Shown here in pieces: positions 1 through 8,318 of a stretch of DNA of 10,607 bases. The position numbers and the translations under genes were made by a program. Position 1 is the stretch's first letter. Every line of letters starts with the position of its first letter. This DNA is from Competibacteraceae bacterium UBA3908 (lineage in GTDB: Bacteria; Pseudomonadota; Gammaproteobacteria; Competibacterales; Competibacteraceae): the NCBI GenBank assembly GCA_002391525.1, contig DGFE01000236.1, positions 1 through 10,607 of the forward strand, given 5' to 3'. The notes under the pieces were generated by a model that was not told the origin of the DNA, ran no database searches, and saw nothing but the letters and a program-made list of their open reading frames with translations.

Positions 1-928
1 GCCAGCCTTTCGCTCTCAGCGCCTGGATCGTCAGCGGCAGCAATTCCAGAAATGCCGAATTCACCGGGCGCGGGAACATCAGGCGCGGACCGGGAATCGC
101 CCGCAGCCGTCGTTCGAGATAGGCGGCCATCTCGTTGGCATGGCGGGCGTTGCGCAGCCAGGCGCCGGTTTCCAGCAGGCCCAGCCAGGGCGCGGCGATG
201 AAGCGCATCTTGGAGGCGAGTTGTCCGGCCTGCTTGCAGCGCCAGGCAAAATCGGTCGCCAGTTCCCGGTCGAAGAACAGGATCGCCTCACCGACCGCCA
301 TGCCGTTCTTCGTGCCGCCCAGACACAGCACGTCCACGCCGGCCTGCCAGGTCAGCCGCGCTGGCGTTTCGTCCAGCGAAACCAGGGCGTTGGCGAACCG
401 CGCGCCGTCCATGTGAATTTTCAGCCCGTACCGGTCGGCCAGCTCGCGCAGGGCGTGCAATTCGTCCAGCGTATAGACCGTGCCCAGTTCCGTCGCCTGG
501 GTGACGCTGACCACCTTGGGTTTGGGATAGTGAATGTCGGAGCGCCGGGTGATCAACCGCTCTACGTCGGTCGGATCGAGCTTGCCGTCTTCGCCCTTCG
601 CCAGCAGCAGCTTGGAACCGTTGGAGGCGAATTCCGGTCCGCCGCATTCGTCGGTTTCGATATGGGCCGTTTCGTGACAGATCACGCTGTGATAGGGCTG
701 GCAGAGCGCCGCCAGCGACAGGGAATTGGCCGCCGTGCCGTTGAAGACGAAAAACACCTCGCAGTCGGTCTCGAACAATGCGCGGAACCGGTCGGCGGCC
801 CGCTGCGTCCAGTCATCGTTGCCGTAGGCGGGCACGTCGCCCTGGTTCGCCGCCAGCAGATAATCCAGGGCTTCCGGACAAATCCCCGAGTAGTTGTCGC
901 TGGCGAACTGGTGCGTCGGCGGGTTCAT
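1..928 (-). CDS. ltaE: Low-specificity L-threonine aldolase, 3' end outside the window
   Basis: PLP enzyme that cleaves L-threonine and L-allo-threonine to glycine and acetaldehyde in the cytoplasm. The reading frame stays open from the ATG at 928 to the left edge, giving 309 residues; Pseudomonas-type LtaE proteins are about 345 long, so roughly the last 35 are missing. Visible signatures are QFASDNYSGICPEA near residues 7-20, FNGTAANSLSLAAL, HMDGARFANA, and GGTKNGMAVGEA, whose Lys207 is the expected Schiff-base lysine; KQAGQLASKMRF follows. The match to the Pseudomonas low-specificity enzyme, recalled from memory, is close along the whole length. The start is fixed by GGGAG at 936-940, seven bases upstream, and by the family N-terminus. 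The gene follows rpoH on the same strand, but an intrinsic terminator ends only 2 bases before the ribosome binding site, so a separate promoter or read-through is needed. Confidence 0.95.
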   Translation of the reverse strand, partial: MNPPTHQFASDNYSGICPEALDYLLAANQGDVPAYGNDDWTQRAADRFRALFETDCEVFFVFNGTAANSLSLAALCQPYHSVICHETAHIETDECGGPEFASNGSKLLLAKGEDGKLDPTDVERLITRRSDIHYPKPKVVSVTQATELGTVYTLDELHALRELADRYGLKIHMDGARFANALVSLDETPARLTWQAGVDVLCLGGTKNGMAVGEAILFFDRELATDFAWRCKQAGQLASKMRFIAAPWLGLLETGAWLRNARHANEMAAYLERRLRAIPGPRLMFPRPVNSAFLELLPLTIQALRAKGW

Positions 929-942
929 GGCGCATCTCCCAC

Positions 943-966
943 AAAAAACCCGCCACGGGGCGGGTT
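943..966 (-). terminator. Rho-independent terminator of rpoH
   Basis: Read on the minus strand, a perfect 8-bp stem AACCCGCC/GGCGGGTT with a 4-base loop (CCGT) runs straight into a run of six T (948-943). It starts 18 bases after the rpoH stop codon. The arms are 959-966 and 947-954 on the plus strand. It should end the rpoH transcript before the aldolase gene. Confidence 0.85.
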
Positions 967-984
967 CTGAAAAGTCAGTCGGAT

Positions 985-1866
<882 letters not shown>

Positions 1867-1901
1867 TCATCTCTCCCTTCCATCAATCTGTCTCAATGTC
1901 A

Positions 1902-1931
1902 ATCTTAGCACTCCCGCGGTAAGAGTGCCAA
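1902..1931 (-). promoter_or_regulatory. Predicted sigma-70 promoter of rpoH, overlapped by CIRCE
   Basis: Reading the minus strand, TTGGCA (1931-1926, five of six matches to TTGACA) is followed after 18 bases by TAAGAT (1907-1902, four of six matches to TATAAT). The predicted start point is near 1895, which gives a leader of about 29 bases before the rpoH ATG at 1866. Both hexamers fall within or at the edge of the CIRCE element, so bound HrcA would block polymerase directly. The hexamers are seen in the sequence; that they form an active promoter is inferred. Confidence 0.6.
1905..1931. promoter_or_regulatory. CIRCE operator (HrcA repressor binding site)
   Basis: On the plus strand the arms TTAGCACTC (1905-1913) and GAGTGCCAA (1923-1931) are separated by exactly 9 bases. 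The CIRCE consensus is TTAGCACTC-N9-GAGTGCTAA, so 17 of 18 arm positions match and the spacing is exact. HrcA binds CIRCE and represses chaperone genes such as groESL in many bacteria. Here the site lies 38 bp upstream of the rpoH start codon, inside the ftsY-rpoH gap. No other gene start is nearby, so rpoH is the likely target. hrcA itself is not in the window. Confidence 0.9.
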
Positions 1932-1959
1932 ACCAGCCATGAGTTCCGTCGCCTCCCGT

Positions 1960-3042
1960 TCAATCGTCGGTGTCCTCGTCCAGCAGAGCGGCGACGAATT
2001 CGGCGGCCTCGAACTCGCGCAAATCCTCGATCCCCTCGCCGACGCCGATGAAGCGAATCGGCAATCCCAGCCGGCGGGCGATGGCGAACACGATGCCGCC
2101 CTTGGCCGTACCGTCCAGCTTGGTCAGAATCAGGCCGGTCACGCCGACCGCGTCGTGGAACTGCACGGCCTGATTCAGCGCGTTCTGCCCGGTGCTGGCA
2201 TCCACCACCAGCAGTATCTCGTGTGGAGCGGCGGCGTCGAGCTTGCCGATGACCCGCTTGATCTTTTTCAGTTCCTCCATCAGGTTCGACTGGGTGTGCA
2301 ACCGCCCGGCGGTGTCGGCCATCACTACGTCCACCTGCCGGGCCTTGGCCGCCTGAATGGCGTCGTAGATCACCGAGGCGGAATCGGCGCCGCTTTGCTG
2401 GGCGATGACCGGAATCCGGTTGCGCTCGCCCCAGACCTGCAATTGTTCGACGGCGGCGGCGCGGAACGTGTCGCCGGCGGCCAGCAACACGGAATGGCCG
2501 TCGTTTTGCAGCTTTTTCGCCAGCTTGCCGATGGTGGTGGTCTTGCCGACGCCGTTGACGCCGACCGCGAGGATCACGTAGGGCCGGGATTCGCCGGGCC
2601 GCCACGGCTGTTGGCAGGGCGCCAGAATGTCCAGCAGTTCGTCGCGCAACGCCTGCAGCAGCGCCGGGATGTCGTTCAATCGCTGGCGCGAGACTCGTTC
2701 GGCCAGCCGCTTGATCAGGTGGTTGGTCACCTCCACCCCGACATCGGCCAGCAGCAGGCGGCTTTCCAGTTCCTCCAGCGCCTCGTCGTCCAGTTTCCGG
2801 CCGGCGAACAGGCCCGCCAGTCCGCTGATCAGACTTTGCCGGGTGCGGCGCAGCCGGTCGCGCAGCCGGGCGAAGCGCTCGGGTTTGGACTGACCCGTTT
2901 CGGTCACCGTATCGGGCGCGCGGTCCTTGCGGAAGGGAAAATGGATCGGCCGGTTCAGAACCTCGAACAGGCCGGATTTCTTGCGCTCCGGCGATTCGGA
3001 CGCGGGCGGCGACGGGGTGGAATCGTGCTTGGGGTCAGCCAT
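1960..3042 (-). CDS. ftsY: Signal recognition particle receptor FtsY
   Basis: SRP receptor GTPase that docks the SRP-ribosome complex at the inner membrane for co-translational insertion of membrane proteins. It has 360 residues. A short, low-complexity acidic and basic A region (about 1-60) is followed by the helical N domain (about 60-150) and the GTPase G domain. The G domain shows GVNGVGKTT (161-169), [11 protein letters not shown] (191-201), DTAGR (243-247), [10 protein letters not shown] (307-316) and the closing GVGEGIEDL. The A domain is much shorter than in E. coli FtsY (497 residues in total), as is common elsewhere. The ATG at 3042 has only a weak ribosome binding site (GAAGCG), but it begins a plausible A region and no better start is seen. 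It is divergent from the M16 peptidase gene. Downstream, rpoH follows directly, without the usual ftsE and ftsX. Confidence 0.97.
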   Translation of the reverse strand: MADPKHDSTPSPPASESPERKKSGLFEVLNRPIHFPFRKDRAPDTVTETGQSKPERFARLRDRLRRTRQSLISGLAGLFAGRKLDDEALEELESRLLLADVGVEVTNHLIKRLAERVSRQRLNDIPALLQALRDELLDILAPCQQPWRPGESRPYVILAVGVNGVGKTTTIGKLAKKLQNDGHSVLLAAGDTFRAAAVEQLQVWGERNRIPVIAQQSGADSASVIYDAIQAAKARQVDVVMADTAGRLHTQSNLMEELKKIKRVIGKLDAAAPHEILLVVDASTGQNALNQAVQFHDAVGVTGLILTKLDGTAKGGIVFAIARRLGLPIRFIGVGEGIEDLREFEAAEFVAALLDEDTDD

Positions 3043-3053
3043 GATCGCTTCGG

Positions 3054-3075
3054 ATTTATCGATACATCGGTAAAT
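3054..3075. promoter_or_regulatory. 22-bp dyad in the divergent ftsY / M16 intergenic region
   Basis: ATTTATCGAT (3054-3063) and ATCGGTAAAT (3066-3075) form 10-bp inverted arms around two bases, with a single mismatch. The dyad lies 11 bp upstream of the ftsY start codon, in the 98-bp region that must hold promoters for both directions. The size and symmetry suit a dimeric repressor, but I do not recognise the motif. No convincing -35/-10 pair was found on either strand here. Confidence 0.35.
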
Positions 3076-3099
3076 GATGGAACTTATCGTACCATTCCA

Positions 3100-3116
3100 G
3101 TCTGTTTTGCACAGAC
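3100..3116. repeat. Short inverted repeat upstream of the M16 peptidase gene
   Basis: GTCTGT (3100-3105) and ACAGAC (3111-3116) form a perfect 6-bp inverted repeat around TTTGC, 24 bases before the peptidase start codon. It may be an operator half-site pair or a small hairpin in the 5' leader. At this length it could also be chance. Confidence 0.3.
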
Positions 3117-3140
3117 ATCTGATTGCAACGGTAAGTAATC

Positions 3141-4520
3141 ATGCCTGAATCCATTCACAAGCTGCTGATCGCAGCGCTACTGAGCGTGGCCTCCGCCGCC
3201 TTCGCGGCAACGCCCGTCCATGAATTCACCCTGGCCAACGGATTGAAAGTATTGGTGCGCGAAGACCATCGCGCGCCGGTGGTGGTTTCACAGATCTGGT
3301 ACAAGGTCGGCTCCAGCTACGAACCCAGCGGCCTGACCGGCATCTCTCACCTCCTGGAACACCTGATGTTCAAGGGCACCCCAGATGTGCCCGGCGGCGA
3401 ATTCTCCCGCCTCATCGCCGCCAACGGCGGAGACGAGAACGCCTTCACCAGCCGCGACTATACCGCCTACTTCCAGACGCTGGAAAAAGAGCGGCTGGAA
3501 CTCAGCTTTCGGCTGGAAGCCGACCGGATGCGCCACCTGCTGTTGAAACCGGAAGACGTGGCCAAGGAAGCCCAGGTGGTGGCCGAAGAGCGCCGGTTGC
3601 GCACCGACGACCAGCCCGAAGCGCTGACCCAGGAGCAGTTCAGCGCCGCCGCCTACCTCACCAGCCCCTACCGTAATCCGATCATCGGCTGGATGCAGGA
3701 CATCCAGTCGATCACGCCCGACGAGCTGAACCGCTGGTATCGACAATGGTACGCGCCGAACAACGCCACCCTGGTGGTGGTCGGCGACGTAGAACCGGCC
3801 AGGGTCCGCGAACTGGCGGAAAAGCACTTCGGTCCCTTGCCGCCCAGCGATCTGACTTCGCCCAAGCCGGCGGTGGAAATCCCGCAACAGGGCGAGCGCC
3901 GCATCGTGGTGAAAACCCCGGCGGAAGTGCCCTACGTCGCGCTCGGCTACAAGGCGCCGACCCTGAAGACCGCCGCCGCAGAATGGGAACCCTACGCCCT
4001 GGACGTCCTGGACGGCATTCTCGACGGCGGCAACAGCGGCCGCATCAGCCGCAACCTGGTTCGCGGCAGCCAGGTCGCCGCCGCCGCCGGCACCGGTTAC
4101 AGCCCGACTTCGCGGCTGGAGGAATTGTTCGTGCTGGCCGGCAATCCGGCGCCGGGCCGCACCAGCGCCGACCTGGAACGAGCCCTGCGCGCCGAAGTGG
4201 CGCGGCTGCGCGAGGAACCGGTCGGCGCCGACGAACTGGCGCGGGTGGTGGCGCAAGTGGTCGCCGCCGATGTCTATCAGCAGGATTCGATGTTCTATCA
4301 GGGCATGCGGTTGGGCATTCTGGAAACGGTGGGACTGGGCTGGAGCAAGCTCGACGACTATGTTCAGCGGATTCAGGCGGTCACCCCGGAGCAGGTGCGC
4401 GACGTCGCCCGCAAGTACCTGACCGACGACCGGCTGACCGTGGCGACGCTGGAGCCGTTGCCGCTGGACGGCCGTCGCCCACCCGCGCCCGACGCGGCGG
4501 TGGACCATGCGATCCGTTAG
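3141..4520 (+). CDS. Periplasmic M16B zinc peptidase, catalytic subunit
   Basis: Insulinase/pitrilysin-family metallopeptidase of 459 residues, the size of one M16B subunit. An N-terminal signal peptide (hydrophobic LLIAALLSVASA, cleavage likely after AFA at about residue 22) predicts export to the periplasm. The inverted zinc motif His70-Leu-Leu-Glu73-His74 is intact. Glu150 lies 76 residues after His74, the expected place for the third zinc ligand. The C-terminal half lacks the Arg/Tyr segment (REKRGLAY type) that M16 enzymes use for substrate binding; the matching stretch here reads VRGSQVAAAAG. The next gene carries that segment but has no zinc motif, so the two probably form a heterodimer like mitochondrial processing peptidase or the two-subunit bacterial M16B enzymes. 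The ribosome binding site before the ATG at 3141 is weak (GGTAAG). The substrate is unknown. Confidence 0.93.
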   Translation: MPESIHKLLIAALLSVASAAFAATPVHEFTLANGLKVLVREDHRAPVVVSQIWYKVGSSYEPSGLTGISHLLEHLMFKGTPDVPGGEFSRLIAANGGDENAFTSRDYTAYFQTLEKERLELSFRLEADRMRHLLLKPEDVAKEAQVVAEERRLRTDDQPEALTQEQFSAAAYLTSPYRNPIIGWMQDIQSITPDELNRWYRQWYAPNNATLVVVGDVEPARVRELAEKHFGPLPPSDLTSPKPAVEIPQQGERRIVVKTPAEVPYVALGYKAPTLKTAAAEWEPYALDVLDGILDGGNSGRISRNLVRGSQVAAAAGTGYSPTSRLEELFVLAGNPAPGRTSADLERALRAEVARLREEPVGADELARVVAQVVAADVYQQDSMFYQGMRLGILETVGLGWSKLDDYVQRIQAVTPEQVRDVARKYLTDDRLTVATLEPLPLDGRRPPAPDAAVDHAIR

Positions 4521-4563
4521 AACACTTTCATCCCCACCCCTCCGCCCGCAACTGGAGAGGAGA

Positions 4564-5940
4564 ATGAGGATCATCCCGATCATGTCCCATTGCAAACCCC
4601 TGCTGACCGGCATTCTCGGCGTCTTGCTGCTATTGGCGTCCAGCCTGGCCGCCGCCGTGCCCCCCATCCAGAACTGGCGCACCGCCAACGGCGTGCCGGT
4701 CTACTTCATTCCGGCCCCGGAATTGCCGATGATGGACGCGCAAATGCTGTTCAACGCCGGTTCGGTTCGCGACGGGGCGCGACCCGGCCTGGCCAAACTG
4801 ACCAATGCCTTGCTGGAGGAAGGCGCCGGCGACTGGTCGGCGGACGTCATCGCCGACCGGCTGGACCGGGTCGGCGCTCGATTGAGCGCCGGCTCGCGGC
4901 GCGATTCGGCCTGGGTCTCGCTGCGCAGCCTGACCGATCCGCGCTACCTGCAACCCGCCGTCGAGACCGTCGCCCGCCTGCTGAGGGAACCGAGCTTCGC
5001 CCCGGACGCGGTGGAACGGGTGCGCAAGCAAATGCTGACCGGGCTTCAGGAACGCGCCCAGTCACCCGGCGCCATCGCCCAGGATGCCTTTTTCACGGCC
5101 CTGTACGGCACTCATCCCTATGCCATACCGCCCGAAGGCACGGTCGCCAGCCTGAACGCCATCACCCGCGCCGATATTCAGGATTTCCATCGCCGTCACT
5201 ACACCGCCGCCAACGCGGTGGTCGCCCTCGTCGGCGATCTGGAGCGGTCCGCCGCCGAGCAGCTGGCCAACGCGCTGGTCGGCGGCTTGCCCAAGGGCGA
5301 GGCCGTCCCGCCGCCGCCGCCGCCATCACCGGTTCCGGCCAGCCAGACCATCCGCATCCCTCACCCCTCCAGCCAGAGCCACATCCTGATCGGCCAGATC
5401 GGGGTCAACCGCGCCGATCCCGATTATTACGCGCTCTATCTGGGCAACCATGTGCTGGGCGGCAACGGGCTGGTCTCGCAACTGTCCCAGGAAATCCGCG
5501 AGAAACGCGGTCTGGCCTACGGTGCCTACAGCGCCTTTTCTCCCATGCGGCAGGCCGGACCCTTCCTGATCAACCTGCAAACCCGCAACGATCAGGTAGA
5601 CACCGCCCTCCAAGTGGCGCAAACCACCTTGCGCGAATTCACCGCCAACGGCCCCGACGCCCAGGCGCTGGAAGAAGCCCGCCAAAACATCACCGGCGGC
5701 TTCGCGCTCGATCTCGCCGGCAACGGCAAACTGGCCAACTATCTGGGCGTGATCGCTTTCCATCAACTGCCGCTGGACTATTTGCAGAACTACCTCGGCA
5801 TCATGAACGGCATCACCCTGGAGCAGGCCAGGACCGCCTGGCAGCGGCGCGTTCAGCCGGACAAGCTGATCACGATCATCGTCGGTGGCGATCAACCGGC
5901 CCAGTCCAAACCGGAGCCAGCGGGTTCGACCGGCTCATGA
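4564..5940 (+). CDS. Periplasmic M16B peptidase-like partner without the zinc motif
   Basis: Second M16 subunit, 458 residues from the ATG at 4564. That start has GGAG (4554-4557) six bases upstream and begins a clear signal peptide (PLLTGILGVLLLLASSLAAA). The open frame extends further, to an ATG at 4507 inside the previous gene, but that start would bury the signal peptide. Where active members have HxxEH, this protein reads KLTNALLEEG, so it cannot bind the catalytic zinc. It does keep the C-terminal IREKRGLAYGAYSAF segment with Arg315 and Tyr319, which is missing from its neighbour. A run of six prolines (249-254, then SPVP) links the two M16 halves. The gene begins 43 bp after the catalytic subunit and its stop overlaps the rsmD start as ATGA, so an operon is likely. 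Its role is probably to form the substrate chamber and position the substrate. Confidence 0.92.
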   Translation: MRIIPIMSHCKPLLTGILGVLLLLASSLAAAVPPIQNWRTANGVPVYFIPAPELPMMDAQMLFNAGSVRDGARPGLAKLTNALLEEGAGDWSADVIADRLDRVGARLSAGSRRDSAWVSLRSLTDPRYLQPAVETVARLLREPSFAPDAVERVRKQMLTGLQERAQSPGAIAQDAFFTALYGTHPYAIPPEGTVASLNAITRADIQDFHRRHYTAANAVVALVGDLERSAAEQLANALVGGLPKGEAVPPPPPPSPVPASQTIRIPHPSSQSHILIGQIGVNRADPDYYALYLGNHVLGGNGLVSQLSQEIREKRGLAYGAYSAFSPMRQAGPFLINLQTRNDQVDTALQVAQTTLREFTANGPDAQALEEARQNITGGFALDLAGNGKLANYLGVIAFHQLPLDYLQNYLGIMNGITLEQARTAWQRRVQPDKLITIIVGGDQPAQSKPEPAGSTGS

Positions 5941-6530
5941 GCCGGCGCGGAGGACACGCCAACCGGTTGCGCGTCATCGGTGGCCAATGGCGCGGTCGGC
6001 GGCTGGATTTTCCGGACGCGCCGGGGTTGCGGCCCACCCCGGATCGAGTGCGGGAGACCCTGTTCAACTGGCTGGCCCCCGTGCTGCCCGGTGCCCGCTG
6101 CCTGGATCTGTTCGCCGGCAGCGGCGCGCTCGGCATCGAAGCCCTGTCGCGGGGCGCAGTCGAGGTGGTGTTCGTCGAGCGGCATCCGGTCGCGGTCCGC
6201 GCCTTGCGCGAGAATCTGGCCCGGCTGAACGCCGAAGGCGCCCGGGTCGAACAGGCCGACGCCCTGGACTGGCTGCGCCAGCCGGGTACGCCGTTCGAGA
6301 TCGTATTGCTCGATCCGCCGTTCGGCGCTGGCCTGCTGGAACCGGCGTGCGTGGCGCTGGAACGCGGCGGCTGGCTGGCGGCGAGCGCCTGGATCTATCT
6401 CGAGGCGGCAGCGGAACTCCAACCTCCGGCGCTGCCCGCGCATTGGCTGCCGTACCGGGAAAAAACCGCCGGGACGGTGAGCTATCGGCTGGCGCGACGG
6501 GACATTTCAGCCCCCGACCCCACGCCCGCC

Positions 6531-6548
<18 letters not shown>
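5937..6548 (+). CDS. rsmD: 16S rRNA (guanine(966)-N2)-methyltransferase
   Basis: SAM-dependent enzyme that makes m2G966 in 16S rRNA in the 30S subunit. It has 203 residues; E. coli RsmD has 198. Signatures in order are RVIGGQWRGRRL (12-23), RPTPDRVRETLFNWL (32-46), the SAM-binding loop DLFAGSGALGIEALSRGA (57-74), Glu81 at the end of strand 2, and the catalytic DPPF (126-129). The C-terminus (YREKTAGTVSYRL) matches the family, followed by a short proline-rich tail. The start codon overlaps the stop of the upstream M16 gene (ATGA at 5937-5940), which implies translational coupling. In E. coli rsmD is divergent from ftsY; here the M16 pair lies between them, as I recall for Pseudomonas. Confidence 0.96.
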
Positions 6549-7109
<561 letters not shown>

Positions 7110-7114
7110 TCGGG

Positions 7115-7120
7115 TAGAAT
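7115..7120 (+). promoter_or_regulatory. Possible -10 element for the ferredoxin gene
   Basis: TAGAAT matches TATAAT at five of six positions and lies 6 bases after the coaD stop codon, about 100 bp before the ferredoxin ATG. The -35 region at a 17-base spacing (TTCGCG) is poor, so this is only a candidate. A small hairpin CGACC/GGTCG (7137-7154) would lie in the leader. Confidence 0.25.
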
Positions 7121-7206
7121 ACTCGGAAATTCGGCGCGACCCGTTTCCCGGTCGTGACGGGCCCCGCAAGCCAGACCGACAGATCCCGTAACCGCAAGGA
7201 TCATGA

Positions 7207-7473
<267 letters not shown>

Positions 7474-7577
7474 ATTCCCCCGCGCCGCGCGCCCCCTCTT
7501 TGCCAAACCGCGAAAATGACGTTCGACCCTGAAAAAGAACGAGCGGCGACTATGCTTAATGGATGCATGGAATCCCT

Positions 7578-7602
7578 GAGATTCGGGCATGACCCGAATC
7601 TC
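7578..7602 (+). repeat. Perfect inverted repeat in the leader of the SDR gene
   Basis: The gap 7474-7640 holds no gene that I can support. Within it GAGATTCGGG (7578-7587) and CCCGAATCTC (7593-7602) form a perfect 10-bp hairpin with a 5-base loop (CATGA). No T run follows, so it is not a standard terminator for the ferredoxin gene. It lies 38 bp before the next ATG, and the 3' arm with its flank (CCCGAATCTCCC) is also complementary to the ribosome binding site region TCGGGAG (7626-7632). It may therefore act as a switch in the leader. No convincing promoter was seen in the gap. Confidence 0.55.
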
Positions 7603-7640
7603 CCTCGGGCATTCAGGTTCAACCATCGGGAGTATGGAAG

Positions 7641-8300
7641 ATGGGGGTGCAGCGACAAGCGGGAATCCGCGTGTTATTGGCCGGCGCGACCGGACTGGTC
7701 GGCGGGCATTGTTTGCGAAAACTGTTGGCGGACGACGACATCGGCCAGGTGACCGCCCTGGTCCGTCGGCCACTGGAACAGGCGCATCCGAAACTGACCG
7801 TTCGCGTGGTGGACTTCGATCACCTCCGCGATCAGGCCGGAACCATCGACGCCGATGCCGTGCTCTGTTGCCTGGGCACGACCCACCGGGCGGCCGGATC
7901 GCCGGAGGCGTTCGCCAAGGTGGATCATATCTACGTCGCCGAGCTGGCCAAGCTGGCCGCGGCGCGGGGCGTGGCGCGCTTCGTGCTGGTCTCGGCGATC
8001 GGCGCCGATCCCGGTTCGCCGGTGTTCTACAATCGGGTCAAGGGCCGGGCCGAGGCGGCGGTCAGCGAACTGCCCTTCAAGGCCGTCCATCTCTTGCGTC
8101 CCTCGCTGCTGCTGGGCGAGCGGTCCGAATCACGACCGGTCGAGGACTGGAGCAAGCAGATGGCGCCGTTCTGGTCGCTGTTCGCCTGGGGACCGTTCAG
8201 CCACTACCGGCCAGTGCCGGCGGAAACCGTCGCCGCCAGGATGGTGGAACTGGCCAAAAGCGAGTTGGAAGGAATCCATATCCATTACTTCAAGGGCTGA
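7641..8300 (+). CDS. Atypical SDR, NAD(P)-binding oxidoreductase-like protein
   Basis: Rossmann-fold protein of 219 residues, related to the NAD(P)H-binding / TIP30-like atypical short-chain dehydrogenases. Strand 1 and the dinucleotide loop are RVLLAGATGLVG (GATGLVG at 15-21). The acceptor strand with basic residues ALVRRPL suits NADP. AVLCCLGTTHRAAGSPEAF and the strand RFVLVSAIGAD follow. Tyr130-Asn-Arg-Val-Lys134 is the YxxxK catalytic pair. The substrate is unknown and the family is poorly characterised. GGGAG (7628-7632) lies eight bases before the ATG at 7641. It ends 18 bp before the M23 gene, so the two are probably co-transcribed. Confidence 0.88.
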   Translation: MGVQRQAGIRVLLAGATGLVGGHCLRKLLADDDIGQVTALVRRPLEQAHPKLTVRVVDFDHLRDQAGTIDADAVLCCLGTTHRAAGSPEAFAKVDHIYVAELAKLAAARGVARFVLVSAIGADPGSPVFYNRVKGRAEAAVSELPFKAVHLLRPSLLLGERSESRPVEDWSKQMAPFWSLFAWGPFSHYRPVPAETVAARMVELAKSELEGIHIHYFKG

Positions 8301-8318
8301 AGGGGCATCATCCCACGC

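Noticed and set aside
1896..1901. TTGACA on the minus strand downstream of the CIRCE element
   Set aside because: It is a perfect -35 hexamer, but a -10 at proper spacing would fall on the rpoH ribosome binding site, leaving almost no leader, and no good -10 is present.
4507..4563. Earlier in-frame ATG for the second M16 subunit
   Set aside because: It lies inside the preceding gene, would put 19 residues before the signal peptide, and has no ribosome binding site. The ATG at 4564 has a good one.
3288..4688. 466-codon open frame on the minus strand opposite the catalytic M16 gene
   Set aside because: It is antisense to a gene with clear M16 motifs, shows no recognisable domain, and is explained by GC-rich codon usage.
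4590..5936. Open frame continuous with rsmD, extending it upstream by about 450 codons
   Set aside because: It overlaps the M16 partner gene in another frame and is Arg/Pro/Gly-rich. RsmD homologues start at the ATG at 5937, which overlaps the M16 stop codon.
7528..7560. CCTGAAA resembling a sigma-32 -35 box in the ferredoxin-SDR gap
   Set aside because: No CCCCATnT-like -10 is found at the proper distance.
7516..7752. 78-codon open frame starting in the ferredoxin-SDR gap
   Set aside because: It has no ribosome binding site, overlaps the SDR gene start in another frame, and its composition is not protein-like.
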